Positions 38,092 through 49,638 of a stretch of DNA of 64,000 nucleotides are shown piece by piece. Location: contig JAAYZC010000046.1 in NCBI GenBank assembly GCA_012515075.1, forward strand, positions 1-64,000, given 5' to 3'. Each line of letters starts with the position of its first letter. Positions within the stretch are counted from its first letter, which is position 1. Under the pieces are notes generated by a model that was not told where the DNA came from, made no database searches, and saw only the letters and a list, made by a program, of their open reading frames with translations. The DNA is from Thermoplasmatales archaeon. Lineage in GTDB: Archaea > Thermoplasmatota > Thermoplasmata > Methanomassiliicoccales > Methanomethylophilaceae. The translations under genes were made by a program, and so were the position numbers.

Positions 38092-38175
38092 CGTGGGGGG
38101 CGAGATTCGAACTCGCGAGTCCTTACGGACATTAGATTAGCAGTCTAACGCCTTACCAGGCTGGGCCACCCCCAC
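38092..38175 (-). tRNA. tRNA-Ser (GCT), no encoded CCA
   Basis: Acceptor GTGGGGG/CCCCCAC, anticodon loop CTGCTAA, long variable arm GTCCGTAAGGAC, T-arm GCGAG-TTCGAAT-CTCGC, G73. Confidence 0.93.
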
Positions 38176-38434
38176 ACCGGGATGGGGGTAAGAGGTTTCC
38201 ATATTAAAACTTTGGATGGGTCCGGCGGAGACAGGCATCCTGCGTCTCGTGCGGTTGTCGGGCGGCGGTTCCGATTCCGTCCGGAGGATCCGGGCAAGCC
38301 TATGCGAGACTCCCCGGCCCACGGACGTTCCCGCCGCCTCCGTTGTTGAACGGCTCCTGGACAACGGCCAGTTCAAGCCGTCCGAACGCAGTCAGAGGCC
38401 CGGGAGCCGCCCTTTGGATACGGACTTTCGGCAT

Positions 38435-38444
38435 CTTTATATAT
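38435..38444 (+). promoter_or_regulatory. TATA box upstream of 16S rRNA
   Basis: CTTTATATAT; a second candidate ATTATATAC lies at about 38501. Confidence 0.5.
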
Positions 38445-38770
38445 CGCCGGTACTAACCCCGTATCCACTCGTTTGGCGGGGAGGGATGGTGACAGAAACC
38501 ATTATATACTCCACCGTTATACGAGGGAATGCGCGAGTCGGCGAGACCCCCCAAACACAGGGGCGGTTGGGACCGACCCAGCAACATGGAGAATCAAGAT
38601 CTCCGCCGAAAGGCGTGCTCTCTTGGATTCTGACGTTCGATGCTACGAATGTTCTGTTAGACGGAACATTCGATTGAGTGAGCCGTCCTAATGGAACATC
38701 ACGGTGAAACATGGTAAACTGCCAGTTTCTATTTCATCCATCATATGACGTCATTAAAGTCAAGTGATTT

Positions 38771-40242
<1,472 letters not shown>

Positions 40243-40247
40243 ACGCA

Positions 40248-40268
40248 GGGTGGGGCCTAGCCCCACCC
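40248..40268 (+). terminator. Perfect 9-bp GC hairpin immediately 3' of 16S (terminator or processing element)
   Basis: GGGTGGGGC-CTA-GCCCCACCC. Confidence 0.5.
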
Positions 40269-40446
40269 TCAAAACACACTGTGTATAATTGCAAGGAAAT
40301 TCCCAAAACGAATTTCCCGCAATTCCTTTGGCAGCTTACCATGCGCTAAACGTAGCATCGAACGTCATCTCCCATACTTCTGCATTCTCGTTTTCACAGC
40401 GGCTTCTGCATCTGTTTGAAATATTATATCCACGTTCTTCAGGACG

Positions 40447-41022
40447 ATGACATCCAACCCTACTCTGGAGACGATATATGGAAGGAAGTCCGTGCGTTCG
40501 TACAGTGACGATCCCGTTTCCGACAAGGATCTGAAAGAGCTCGTCAAGGCCGGTTTCCACGCCGCCAACGGCGTCAACGCTCAGGCACTAAGATTCGCGG
40601 TCGTTTCCAACCGTGAGAAGCTCCGCGAATACTCCGATTACTCCAAGCCCGCTTTCCTGGCCTCCCTGAAGGCCAACGGGATCGAGAGCGAGTACATGGA
40701 GAAGAAGCTGACCACCCCCGATCTGAACATATTCTGCAACGCCCCCTCGGCCGTATTCATCTTCGCGGGCCCGGAGGCCGCAACACCCGTGGAGGACGCC
40801 TCCCTGGCCGCTGGGAACATTATGCTGGCGGCCCGCTCGATGGGCCTCGGGACATGCTGGATAGGTTTCGCCGCCCCGCTGGACGGGAACGACGGTTTCA
40901 GGAAGGAGAACAACGTTCCCGACGACTGCAGGCTTCTGGCATCGATAATAGTCGGGCACCCCACGAAGGACAGGGAGCCGACCCCGAGGAAGGAGCCAGT
41001 CATACTGAACTGGCTGAGATGA
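40447..41022 (+). CDS. Nitroreductase family protein
   Basis: RKSVRSYSDDPVSDKDLKELVKAGFHAANGVNAQALRFAVV, GLGTCWIGF. Confidence 0.9.
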   Translation: MTSNPTLETIYGRKSVRSYSDDPVSDKDLKELVKAGFHAANGVNAQALRFAVVSNREKLREYSDYSKPAFLASLKANGIESEYMEKKLTTPDLNIFCNAPSAVFIFAGPEAATPVEDASLAAGNIMLAARSMGLGTCWIGFAAPLDGNDGFRKENNVPDDCRLLASIIVGHPTKDREPTPRKEPVILNWLR

Positions 41023-41057
41023 ATCCCCCGTCGAAAACACGACGGCCAGAATGCAAG

Positions 41058-41133
41058 TGGTAGTCCCGTCCGGATTCGAACCGGAGTCGCCGGCTCCAAA
41101 GGCCAGCATGATTGACCGCTACACCACGGGACT
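41058..41133 (-). tRNA. tRNA-Gln (TTG) with encoded CCA
   Basis: AGTCCCG/CGGGACT acceptor, anticodon stem CTGGC/GCCGG with loop CTTTGGA, T-arm GTTCGAATC, ACCA end. Confidence 0.93.
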
Positions 41134-41163
41134 GTCTGTCGGGCGATATATCCTGATCGTTTA

Positions 41164-42444
41164 TCATTCTTGCGAGCCGTCACCGTCTCCAGGACCGGAC
41201 GGTCTTGCCCGGCGGGTCTCCTCACCTCTGAGGTAGGTGCTCTCCCCACCGGTTATCCGGACGTCCAGGAAGGTTCCGAGGGGTATGTCGCCATGCACAG
41301 CCACCGGCCGGTAGTTGTCGGTCCTGCAGATCACGGTCCCCGGCTTGCCGTTCTCCGTGGCCAGGACCCTGTACTCCCTGCCGACCATGGTGCGGTTCAC
41401 ATCGTACTCCGTAAGGTTCTTCAGATCGGTGAGCTCCCTGGAGCGGTCCTTGCTCACGTTGCCACCAACGGCCTCCATCCCGGCCGCGAGGGTGCCCGGC
41501 CGCGGGGAGAAGCGGGTTATGTTCAGCGTGTCCGCTCTCAGCCGTCTCACCAGGTCCATGCTCCGACGGTGGTCCTCGTCGGTCTCTCCCGGGAAGCCCG
41601 TTATGAGATCAGTCGCTATGCTCAGGTCAGGATAGGTGTCCCTCAGGCTGCCCGCCATACTCATGAACCCTCCCGCCGTGTACCTTCTCCCCATCCTCTC
41701 CAGCACGCTGTCGCTTCCGCTCTGCACGGGTATGTGCAGGAACCTGTAAACCCTGGGGTCCGCCATGGCATCCAGCAGACCGTCGGATATGCGCTCCAGG
41801 CTGTCTGGGTTCATCATGCCTATCCGTATCCTGTAGTCACCCGGGAAATCAAGCATCCTCCGCAGGAGGGCGTCCAGAGACGTTCCCCGGTCGGTACCGT
41901 AGCACGCGGTGTCCTGGGCAGTGACGAGTATCTCCCTCACCCCGTTCTCCAGCATGTCCTTGAACCTGCGGAGCACCTCCTCCTCGGAAGAGCTCACCAA
42001 TCTCCCGCGGGCCAGTCTGGTTATGCAATAGGTGCATCTGCCCATGCAACCCTGCGCTATCGGTATTATGCCCGAGATCCCGTAGGGGATGTCGGCGACC
42101 GGCTCCGAGTGCCCGTAGGTGTCCCCGACAGCGGAGGAGAAGACGGAGTATCGGTCGGGCGGGATTATCAGAGAATCCGGAAGGCGCAAGGCTATCCTGC
42201 CGGGCTGGACTTTCGCCATGCAACCCGTGACCACCACCCTCTTACCTGCTCTCCTGAGCTCGGACATCCTCTTCAGCATCTTCTTCTCCGTGGTGTCCAC
42301 CACGGTGCATGTGTTGAGTACCACGATGTCGGCGCATTCGGGAGAATCCGCGGGAGAGTGCCCGAGCTCGGACATCCTGCGGGAGAACTGCTCCCCCTCC
42401 CCGCGGTTCATGGTGCATCCGTAGGATTCCACGAAGTATCTCAT
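41164..42444 (-). CDS. tRNA t6A37 methylthiotransferase (archaeal e-MtaB type, radical SAM)
   Basis: YGCTMNRGEGEQFSRRM, VLNTCTVVDTTEKKMLKRM, GCMGRCTYCITRLARG. Confidence 0.93.
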   Translation of the reverse strand: MRYFVESYGCTMNRGEGEQFSRRMSELGHSPADSPECADIVVLNTCTVVDTTEKKMLKRMSELRRAGKRVVVTGCMAKVQPGRIALRLPDSLIIPPDRYSVFSSAVGDTYGHSEPVADIPYGISGIIPIAQGCMGRCTYCITRLARGRLVSSSEEEVLRRFKDMLENGVREILVTAQDTACYGTDRGTSLDALLRRMLDFPGDYRIRIGMMNPDSLERISDGLLDAMADPRVYRFLHIPVQSGSDSVLERMGRRYTAGGFMSMAGSLRDTYPDLSIATDLITGFPGETDEDHRRSMDLVRRLRADTLNITRFSPRPGTLAAGMEAVGGNVSKDRSRELTDLKNLTEYDVNRTMVGREYRVLATENGKPGTVICRTDNYRPVAVHGDIPLGTFLDVRITGGESTYLRGEETRRARPSGPGDGDGSQE

Positions 42445-42456
42445 GTTCCTGACCGA

Positions 42457-43089
42457 TCAGCGGGTGGTGGGTTCCTTGCTGACGACGGCGAAGGCGGTCC
42501 TGGCGGAGATCTTGGTGATCTTGGCATGGACTGTGGCGCCCTTTATGGTCCCGGGGCAGATAACCAGGTAATTGTAGTATTTGCCCACTCCGTCGCCCTT
42601 CCTTCCGACGTCGCTTATGAAGATCTCCACGATGTCCCCCTCCCTGAGGGTGTTGGGCGCGTCGAACTTGGGGGCCTTCCTGACGTTTATGGATCTGCGG
42701 GCCCCGCAGGCCTCGCACTCCAGTATGAGGGTGCGGTCCTCTCTGACCATCTTGGTGTCCGGGAGTCCGCATTCCGAGCATACGACGTAGGTCTCGGTGT
42801 ATGTCTGGATCTTGTCGTTTATGTTGGCGGGGCTGATCTTAGCCTTGAAGACCGCTCTGCGGCCCTCAATGTTCCCGGGAGTCCCCAGCTCCTTCAAGAG
42901 GAACTGGAGCAGATGCAGAGGATCCCTCCTGAGCTTGTCGGTGATGTCGATGAAGTTCCTGATAACGGTGATCTTTCCCTCCTGGAGTATGTCGAGCTCG
43001 GGGAGCGTGAACCTCTCGTGGTTCTCTATGGTCTCGGGAAGGACGCTTTTGGCCCTATCAAGCAATGCAAAGTAATCTTCATCCGCCAT
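42457..43089 (-). CDS. eif2b: Translation initiation factor aIF2 subunit beta with C-terminal TRAM domain
   Basis: CSECGLPDTKMVREDRTLILECEACGARRS zinc finger; C-term LREGDIVEIFISDVGRKGDGVGKYYNYLVICPG TRAM. Confidence 0.93.
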   Translation of the reverse strand: MADEDYFALLDRAKSVLPETIENHERFTLPELDILQEGKITVIRNFIDITDKLRRDPLHLLQFLLKELGTPGNIEGRRAVFKAKISPANINDKIQTYTETYVVCSECGLPDTKMVREDRTLILECEACGARRSINVRKAPKFDAPNTLREGDIVEIFISDVGRKGDGVGKYYNYLVICPGTIKGATVHAKITKISARTAFAVVSKEPTTR

Positions 43090-43159
43090 TATTATCGCCT
43101 GTTGCCGCTAAGCCCGTCTATCTTATAAAGATTAGCGTGCGCGGTGTAGGTTCGACAAT

Positions 43160-44809
43160 CTACTGCGCACGCCCGTCTCGAGGGAATGCCCCCGTGCCGG
43201 GCCCCTCTCCGTACCGGTAAGCCATCGCCGCCTCCACCAGACCCAGGTGGAGAGGCGAAGGCCTGCCGGGCCGGGACCTGAACTCCGGGTGGAACTGGGA
43301 TGCTACGAAGTAGGGGTGCCCCCTCAGCTCCCCTATCTCCATCCTCCTGTCGGAATCCGAACGGCCCACGAACCTCCAGCCCGAGCCCTCCAGCCGTCCG
43401 ATGTAATCCGGGTTCACTTCATACCTGTGACGGTGTCTCTCCTCGACCTCCTCCCTGCCATACAGGCGGTACGCGGCGCTGTCACGGGCTATACTGACAG
43501 GTATGGCACCGAGGCGCATGCTGGCACCCTTCCCTCCGATTCCCTTCTGCTCGTCCATCAGGAAAACCACGGGGTCTGCGCAGCCCGGGTCGAACTCGGT
43601 GCTGTCCGCATCCAGGCCCGCAAGATGCCTGGCAATCTCCAAGGTGGCTATCTGGAAACCCAGGCAGACGCCCAGGAACGGGATCCCGTTCTCCCTGGAA
43701 TACCTGGCCGCCTCGATCATGCCTCCGACGCCCCTTGTTCCGAATCCCCCCGGAATCAGGACGCCGTCAGCACCCTCCAGCAGCTCCCCGGCTGGATGGA
43801 CCATGAATTCGTCACTATCTATGAAGGCTACCCTGACGCGGCACCCCCTCTCCGCTCCTGCGTGCACGAAAGCCTCCAGATGGCTGATGTATGAGTCCGC
43901 CAACGCTGTGTACTTTCCCACCAGGGCAACACGGATCTCCCTCTCCGGGTTGATGACCCTGTCCACGAAAGCGTTCCAGCAGGTCATGTCGCTTCCCGAT
44001 GTCAGCGGCCCCAGTTTCATCTGTCCTATTATGCGGTCGGTGACGCCCTGGGCGTCCAGTATCCGTGGGACTTCGTATATGGAAGCTGCGTTCGGGGCGG
44101 ATACGACGGCCTCCGGCGGGACATCGCAGAACATGGAGATCTTCCTCCTGATGTCCTCCGACATGGGCTCCTGGCATCTGCCTACGACGATGTCGGGCCT
44201 TATACCCAGGCTCATGAGCTCCTTAACGGAATGCTGAGTGGGTTTGGTCTTCTGCTCGCCGACGGGGCCCATGACCGGCACCAGCGTAGTGTGGATGAAA
44301 AGGCTGTCCTCCCTGCCGATGTCCCGGGCGAGCTGCCTGGCGGCCTCCAGGAAAGGCATGGACTCTATATCCCCGACCGTCCCTCCCACCTCCACTATCG
44401 CCGCGTCGGCGCCCGAGTCCCGGGCGGCGGCGGTTATGCGGGCCTTAATCTCATCGGTGATGTGGGGCACGATCTGGACCGTCTTGCCGAGGTAGTCCCC
44501 GCGCCTCTCCTTCTCTATGACGGAGCGGTAGATCTTCCCGGTGGTTATGTTATGGTCCTTCGTGAGGACGATGTCCATGAACCTCTCGTAGTTACCCAGG
44601 TCTAGATCCACCTCCCCCCCGTCGTCCAGCACGTATACCTCCCCATGCTCGAAGGGATTCATCGTGCCCGCGTCCACGTTCAGATAGGGGTCGATCTTTA
44701 TCGCGGACACCCTCAGTCCGCGGGATTCCAGCAGGCGCCCTATAGACGATGCGGTTATGCCCTTTCCCAGTCCGGATATCACTCCGCCAGTCACGAAAAT
44801 AAGCTTCAT
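43160..44809 (-). CDS. pyrG: CTP synthase
   Basis: [31 protein letters not shown]; GATase FLGVCLGFQ. Confidence 0.97.
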   Translation of the reverse strand: MKLIFVTGGVISGLGKGITASSIGRLLESRGLRVSAIKIDPYLNVDAGTMNPFEHGEVYVLDDGGEVDLDLGNYERFMDIVLTKDHNITTGKIYRSVIEKERRGDYLGKTVQIVPHITDEIKARITAAARDSGADAAIVEVGGTVGDIESMPFLEAARQLARDIGREDSLFIHTTLVPVMGPVGEQKTKPTQHSVKELMSLGIRPDIVVGRCQEPMSEDIRRKISMFCDVPPEAVVSAPNAASIYEVPRILDAQGVTDRIIGQMKLGPLTSGSDMTCWNAFVDRVINPEREIRVALVGKYTALADSYISHLEAFVHAGAERGCRVRVAFIDSDEFMVHPAGELLEGADGVLIPGGFGTRGVGGMIEAARYSRENGIPFLGVCLGFQIATLEIARHLAGLDADSTEFDPGCADPVVFLMDEQKGIGGKGASMRLGAIPVSIARDSAAYRLYGREEVEERHRHRYEVNPDYIGRLEGSGWRFVGRSDSDRRMEIGELRGHPYFVASQFHPEFRSRPGRPSPLHLGLVEAAMAYRYGEGPGTGAFPRDGRAQ

Positions 44810-44983
44810 GTGAGACCAACGGGATTGGTCATTTGATATAATCATAGATAACCTTATTGTTCATACGGATTGATAATCGGATAATTATTATATCAAAATC
44901 CTGCGTATATGGTTATAGCAAATACATCCATACACAGAAAGTACCGCAGCAGATTATTAATCCGAAATCGCAATCGAGTGCTC

Positions 44984-46159
44984 ATGCGCCCCAGGTTCTC
45001 TAACCGCGCCGATCACGTGATGGAATCCTACATCATGCAGCTGATATCCGTTGCCAACAGACCCGGGATGATATCCTTCGCCACCGGTCTCCCGGACCGC
45101 AGGCTGTTCGACACCGAAGGTATCAGGAGGGCGGCGGAGGATGTGCTGGGGGGCCCCGAGTCGAGGGACTCTCTGCAGTACGGAACCACCGAAGGGCTCC
45201 CCTCGCTCAGGGAGAAGATCGCCTCCAGGTGCAGGAAGGAGCTCGCCGTGGATGCCCAGGCGGAGGACGTGTTCATAACCAACGGGTCCCAGGAGTGCTT
45301 CGATCACATGGGCAAGCTCTTCCTGGACCCCGGGGACGCCGTGGCGGTGGAGAACCCCGGGTACCTGGGCGCCCTGCAGTCCCTGTCCGTCTACGCCCCC
45401 CGTTTCGAAGGGGTCGACATCCACGAGTCTGGACCGGACATTTCCATGCTGGAGGCGGCTCTCGGACGCCAGCCCAAGCTGTACTACGCGGTACCGAACT
45501 TCCAGAACCCCTCCGGGATGAGCTATCCTCCGGAATCCCGCATTGCGGTGGCCGAGGCCCTGGAGGGATCCGGCTGCCTGCTCATAGAGGATGACGCCTA
45601 CGGGGAGCTCGGATTCCGCGGCAGGCCGGGCAAATCCATCAAATCCCTGGCTCCTGAGGACACCGTTCTGACCGGTTCCTTCTCCAAGATCATCTCCCCC
45701 GGGCTGAGGGTCGGGTGGATGGTCGTCCCGGACTGGCTCAAGGACAGGGTACGCACCTCGATTGAGGCGACCTGTCTTCACTCCGGTTCCTTCTCCCAGA
45801 GGGTCATAGACGCCTTTCTGGAGAGGAACGACCTGGATGCTTACCTGCGGCCGATACGCTCGGAGTATGGCAGGAAGAAGCGTCTGTTCCTCGACATGAT
45901 GGAGGAGGAGTTGCCGGACACCCTGGAATGGAACAATCCCGAAGGAGGGATGTTCGTTTGGCTCAGGACACCAGAGGGCACCGACGCTATGCGTCTATAC
46001 GAGGCCGCCATGGCCAGGAGGCTTGTAGTCATGCCCGGGCGTCCCTTCCACGTCAGAGGAGGGGGGAACACCCTGAGGCTGAACTTCGCCACCCCCGACG
46101 ACGATGACATAATTACGGGCATGCGCGCGTTAAGGGACGCTTACAGGGATATCAGCTGA
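44984..46159 (+). CDS. PLP-dependent aminotransferase class I/II (2-aminoadipate/MocR-like)
   Basis: ISFATGLPDRRLF, VPNFQNPSGMSYP, LTGSFSKIISPGLRVGW. Confidence 0.9.
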   Translation: MRPRFSNRADHVMESYIMQLISVANRPGMISFATGLPDRRLFDTEGIRRAAEDVLGGPESRDSLQYGTTEGLPSLREKIASRCRKELAVDAQAEDVFITNGSQECFDHMGKLFLDPGDAVAVENPGYLGALQSLSVYAPRFEGVDIHESGPDISMLEAALGRQPKLYYAVPNFQNPSGMSYPPESRIAVAEALEGSGCLLIEDDAYGELGFRGRPGKSIKSLAPEDTVLTGSFSKIISPGLRVGWMVVPDWLKDRVRTSIEATCLHSGSFSQRVIDAFLERNDLDAYLRPIRSEYGRKKRLFLDMMEEELPDTLEWNNPEGGMFVWLRTPEGTDAMRLYEAAMARRLVVMPGRPFHVRGGGNTLRLNFATPDDDDIITGMRALRDAYRDIS

Positions 46160-46250
46160 GACAATCCGCAACACAGTTGCAGACAGAGAAGGCATTAAAT
46201 ACAGTGTTAGGATAGCACCGTATGGCTGATAGGTATCTAAACCGTCAAGT

Positions 46251-46260
46251 TTTAAATACC
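46251..46260 (+). promoter_or_regulatory. TATA box of the str operon
   Basis: TTTAAATACC about 50 nt upstream of the rps12 TTG start. Confidence 0.6.
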
Positions 46261-46308
46261 TTAACCATAATCGCGAGAAACCATTCACGAACACAATGAG
46301 GTGAAACA

Positions 46309-46737
46309 TTGGGTAGAGGTCTATACACCGCAAGGAAAATGAGAGAGGACAGGCAGAAGTTCCGCTGGCTCGACAGGGGATACAAGAAAAGGGTGCTAAA
46401 GCTGAGGGAGAAATCCGATCCCCTCGAGGGCTCCTCCCAGGCACGCGGCATCGTGCTGGAGAAGGTGGGCATCGAGGCCAAGCAGCCCAACTCCGCCATC
46501 AGGAAGTGCGTCAAGATCCAGCTCATCAAGAACGGACGTCAGATAACCGCCTTCGCGGTAGGCGACGGTGCCATCAACTTCATAGATGAGCACGACGAGG
46601 TGCTCGTGGAAGGTATCGGCGGTAGGATGGGAAGATCCTACGGAGACATCCCCGGGGTACGTTACAAGGTCATCAAGGTCAACAACGTCTCCCTGAACGA
46701 GATGGTCAGAGGCAGGACGGACAAGCCTGTAAGGTGA
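46309..46737 (+). CDS. rps12: 30S ribosomal protein S12 (TTG start)
   Basis: [50 protein letters not shown]. Confidence 0.97.
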   Translation: MGRGLYTARKMREDRQKFRWLDRGYKKRVLKLREKSDPLEGSSQARGIVLEKVGIEAKQPNSAIRKCVKIQLIKNGRQITAFAVGDGAINFIDEHDEVLVEGIGGRMGRSYGDIPGVRYKVIKVNNVSLNEMVRGRTDKPVR

Positions 46738-46742
46738 TTACG

Positions 46743-47327
46743 ATGGCAGACGAAACCATGATTCAGAAAGCGCTCATATTCGGAAAGTACGACACGTCCG
46801 AGGTTACCGTCAACGACGGCGGTCTGGCAAAATACATAGACCTCACCCCAACCAATGTGCCTCACTCGGGCGGAAAGCACGCCAACAAGTGGTTCGGAAA
46901 GTCCAAGCTGAGCATAGTCGAGAGGCTCATCAACAATGTGATGAGGACCGAGAAATACACCGGGAAGAAACTGAAGGCCTACAGAGCGGTGTCTGAGGCC
47001 TTCGACGTAATAGCGGCGAAGACAAAGAAGAACCCGGTGCAGGTGCTCGTGGAGGGGCTCGAGAACGCGGCCCCGCGCGAAGAGGTAACAAGGCTACAGT
47101 TCGGAGGCATATCCGTTCCCAAGGCGGTGGACATATCTCCCCAGAGGAGACTCGATATCGCTCTCCGTAACCTTTGCAACGGTGTCGTTTCGGCATCGTC
47201 GAAGAACAAGAAACCGATTTACGAGTGTCTCGCAGACGAGATAATGCTGGCCGCGAAGGGGGACATGACGTCCTACTCCGTGGCGAAGAAGGAAGAGATC
47301 GAGAGGGTAGCCCAGTCGGCCCGCTGA
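46743..47327 (+). CDS. rps7: 30S ribosomal protein S7
   Basis: GKHANKWFGKSKLSIVERLINNVM, KNPVQVLVEGLENAAPREEVTRL. Confidence 0.96.
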   Translation: MADETMIQKALIFGKYDTSEVTVNDGGLAKYIDLTPTNVPHSGGKHANKWFGKSKLSIVERLINNVMRTEKYTGKKLKAYRAVSEAFDVIAAKTKKNPVQVLVEGLENAAPREEVTRLQFGGISVPKAVDISPQRRLDIALRNLCNGVVSASSKNKKPIYECLADEIMLAAKGDMTSYSVAKKEEIERVAQSAR

Positions 47328-47361
47328 TTGTAGATACGTAACATATTGTAAGGTGTAGGCC

Positions 47362-49569
47362 ATGGGAAGAAAAGAAGACAACATCAAACGGGCGACCGAG
47401 CTGATGACCGATCAGAAGTACATCAGGAACATCGGTACGGCCGCGCACATCGATCACGGGAAGACTACCTTCTCCGACAACCTCATAGCGGGAGCGGGCA
47501 TGATGTCCGCAGACCTCGCGGGGGAGCAGCGCGTTCTCGACTACGATGAACAGGAGTCGGCAAGAGGCATAACCATCAACGCCGCCAGCGCATCGATGGT
47601 ACACAAATACAAAGGCCATGAGTACCTGATCAACCTCATAGACACTCCTGGTCACGTGGACTTCGGCGGAGACGTCACCAGGGCCATGAGGGCCCTGGAC
47701 GGCGTGTTCATACTCTGCTGTGCGGTCGAGGGCATAATGCCTCAGACGGAGACCGTCATAAGGCAGGCTCTCAAGGAGCGTGTCAGACCACTTCTGTTCA
47801 TCAACAAGGTGGACAGGATGATCGTGGAGCAGCAGGTCACCAAGGACATGATGATCGCGAAGTTCTCCAAACTCGTCTCCGAGTTCAACCAGAAGATCAT
47901 GAACATACTGCCCGCCCCGCTCAACAAGCTGTGGCAGGTCAGCATACAGGACGGTACCGTCGCGTTCGGCTCCGCATACAACAACTGGGCGATCTCCGCT
48001 CCGTTCATGCAGAGGAGCCACATAACCTTCTCCGACATATTCGACTACTGCGCCCGCGAGGGTGGGCAGGCCGAGCTCGCCAAGAAGTCCCCCCTGCACG
48101 AGGTTGTCCTGGAGATGGCCATCGAGCACGTCCAGAACCCCATCGATGCGCAGAAGATACGCATACCGACCATATGGAAGGGCGATCTCGACTCCACCAT
48201 AGGGAAGCAGATGCTCGCCTGCGACTACAAGGGCGAAGTCTCGCTCATGATAAACAAGATTATAATGGACCCCCATGCGGGAGAGGTCGCCATAGGCAGG
48301 CTCTTCTCCGGAGAGGTCACCAAGGGGCAGACCCTCTACATATCCGGCATGCCCAACCCCCAGAGGGTGCAGACCGTATCGCTCATGGTGGGCGCTGACA
48401 GGATACCCATAGAGAGATGCGAGGCGGGCAACATAGTCGCCCTCACAGGACTCAGGGATGCGATAGCGGGTTCCACCGTCTCCACAATGAAGGAGATGGA
48501 TCCGTTCGAGAGGATGGCCCACTACTCGGAGCCCGTCATCACCAAGGCCATCGAGGCCAAGAACATGAAGGACCTGCCCAAGCTGGTCGAGGTGCTCAGG
48601 ACGATCGCCAAGGCGGACCCCTCCCTGAACATCGAGATTAACAACGAGACTGGGGAGCACCTCATGTCCGGCATGGGAGAGCTCCACCTGGAGATCACCG
48701 AGTACCGCATAATAAACGAGCAGGGCGTGGACATTCTGTCGTCGCCTCCGATAGTCGTCTACCAGGAGAGCGTAAAGGGGAAGAACCCCTCCGATTTCGA
48801 AGGCAAATCACCCAACAAGCACAACAAGTTCTACTTCTACGTGGAGCCCCTCGAGGAGGGTGTGCTGCAGGCGATACGCGCCGGCGACATCGACGCCTCT
48901 GCCAAGATCAAGGACCCCAAGGCCATGGCCAAGCAGCTGGAGGAACTGGGCATGGATAAGGAGGAGGCGAAGGGCGTTGTCATATTCAAGAACAACAACC
49001 TACTCCTCGACTGCACAAAAGGTATCCAGTACCTGCACGAGACCATGGAGCTGATAAAGCAGTCCTTCGAGGAGGCGATGTCCAGAGGCCCCCTGGCGAA
49101 CGAGAAGGTCGCCGGACTGAAGGTCAAGCTCGTGGACGCCAAACTGCACGAGGACACGATTCACAGGGGTCCCGCGCAGGTCATCCCCGCGGTAAGGGAC
49201 GGTATATACGGTGCGATGTGCCAGGCCGGAAGGATACTTCTGGAGCCCATGCAGCACGTGTTCATCAGCGTCCCCCCCGACTACATGGGGGGGGCAGTGA
49301 ACCTGATCAACCAGCGCCGCGGGACCATCCTCGAGATGGGACAGGACGGAGCGGACTCCACGGTTGCCGCCGAGTGCCCCGTCGCAGACATGTTCGGATT
49401 CGCATCCGACATACGCGGAAACACCCAGGGCCGTGCGATATGGTCCACCGAGAACGCGGGATTCAAGCAGGTCCCCGCCGAGCTTCAGAAGAAGGTAGTC
49501 GCAGAGATAAGGACCCGCAAGGGACTGAACCCGGAGCCCTACGACGCCAACTACTACTCGGGCATGTAA
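47362..49569 (+). CDS. fusA: Translation elongation factor EF-2
   Basis: NIGTAAHIDHGKTTFSDNL, ESARGITINAA, LIDTPGHVDFGGDVTRAMRA. Confidence 0.98.
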   Translation: MGRKEDNIKRATELMTDQKYIRNIGTAAHIDHGKTTFSDNLIAGAGMMSADLAGEQRVLDYDEQESARGITINAASASMVHKYKGHEYLINLIDTPGHVDFGGDVTRAMRALDGVFILCCAVEGIMPQTETVIRQALKERVRPLLFINKVDRMIVEQQVTKDMMIAKFSKLVSEFNQKIMNILPAPLNKLWQVSIQDGTVAFGSAYNNWAISAPFMQRSHITFSDIFDYCAREGGQAELAKKSPLHEVVLEMAIEHVQNPIDAQKIRIPTIWKGDLDSTIGKQMLACDYKGEVSLMINKIIMDPHAGEVAIGRLFSGEVTKGQTLYISGMPNPQRVQTVSLMVGADRIPIERCEAGNIVALTGLRDAIAGSTVSTMKEMDPFERMAHYSEPVITKAIEAKNMKDLPKLVEVLRTIAKADPSLNIEINNETGEHLMSGMGELHLEITEYRIINEQGVDILSSPPIVVYQESVKGKNPSDFEGKSPNKHNKFYFYVEPLEEGVLQAIRAGDIDASAKIKDPKAMAKQLEELGMDKEEAKGVVIFKNNNLLLDCTKGIQYLHETMELIKQSFEEAMSRGPLANEKVAGLKVKLVDAKLHEDTIHRGPAQVIPAVRDGIYGAMCQAGRILLEPMQHVFISVPPDYMGGAVNLINQRRGTILEMGQDGADSTVAAECPVADMFGFASDIRGNTQGRAIWSTENAGFKQVPAELQKKVVAEIRTRKGLNPEPYDANYYSGM

Positions 49570-49571
49570 GG

Positions 49572-49580
49572 TTTAAATAC
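49572..49580 (+). promoter_or_regulatory. Internal TATA box preceding EF-1 alpha
   Basis: TTTAAATAC between fusA and tuf. Confidence 0.5.
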
Positions 49581-49638
49581 AAAACACATTATGGAGAAAT
49601 TCAGACCTATAATATAAATCCATATAGGAGGAATCAAA

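Noticed and set aside
38216-38677. 153-aa ORF between tRNA-Ser and 16S
   Set aside because: Crosses the putative 16S promoter and structured leader, no recognised homology, composition not protein-like.
38541-38700. Possible SRP (7S), RNase P or 5S RNA in the 16S leader
   Set aside because: Conserved signatures (for example the SRP GGAAG/GGAGCAG loop region, or the 5S core) are not present; kept only as an unassigned structured leader.
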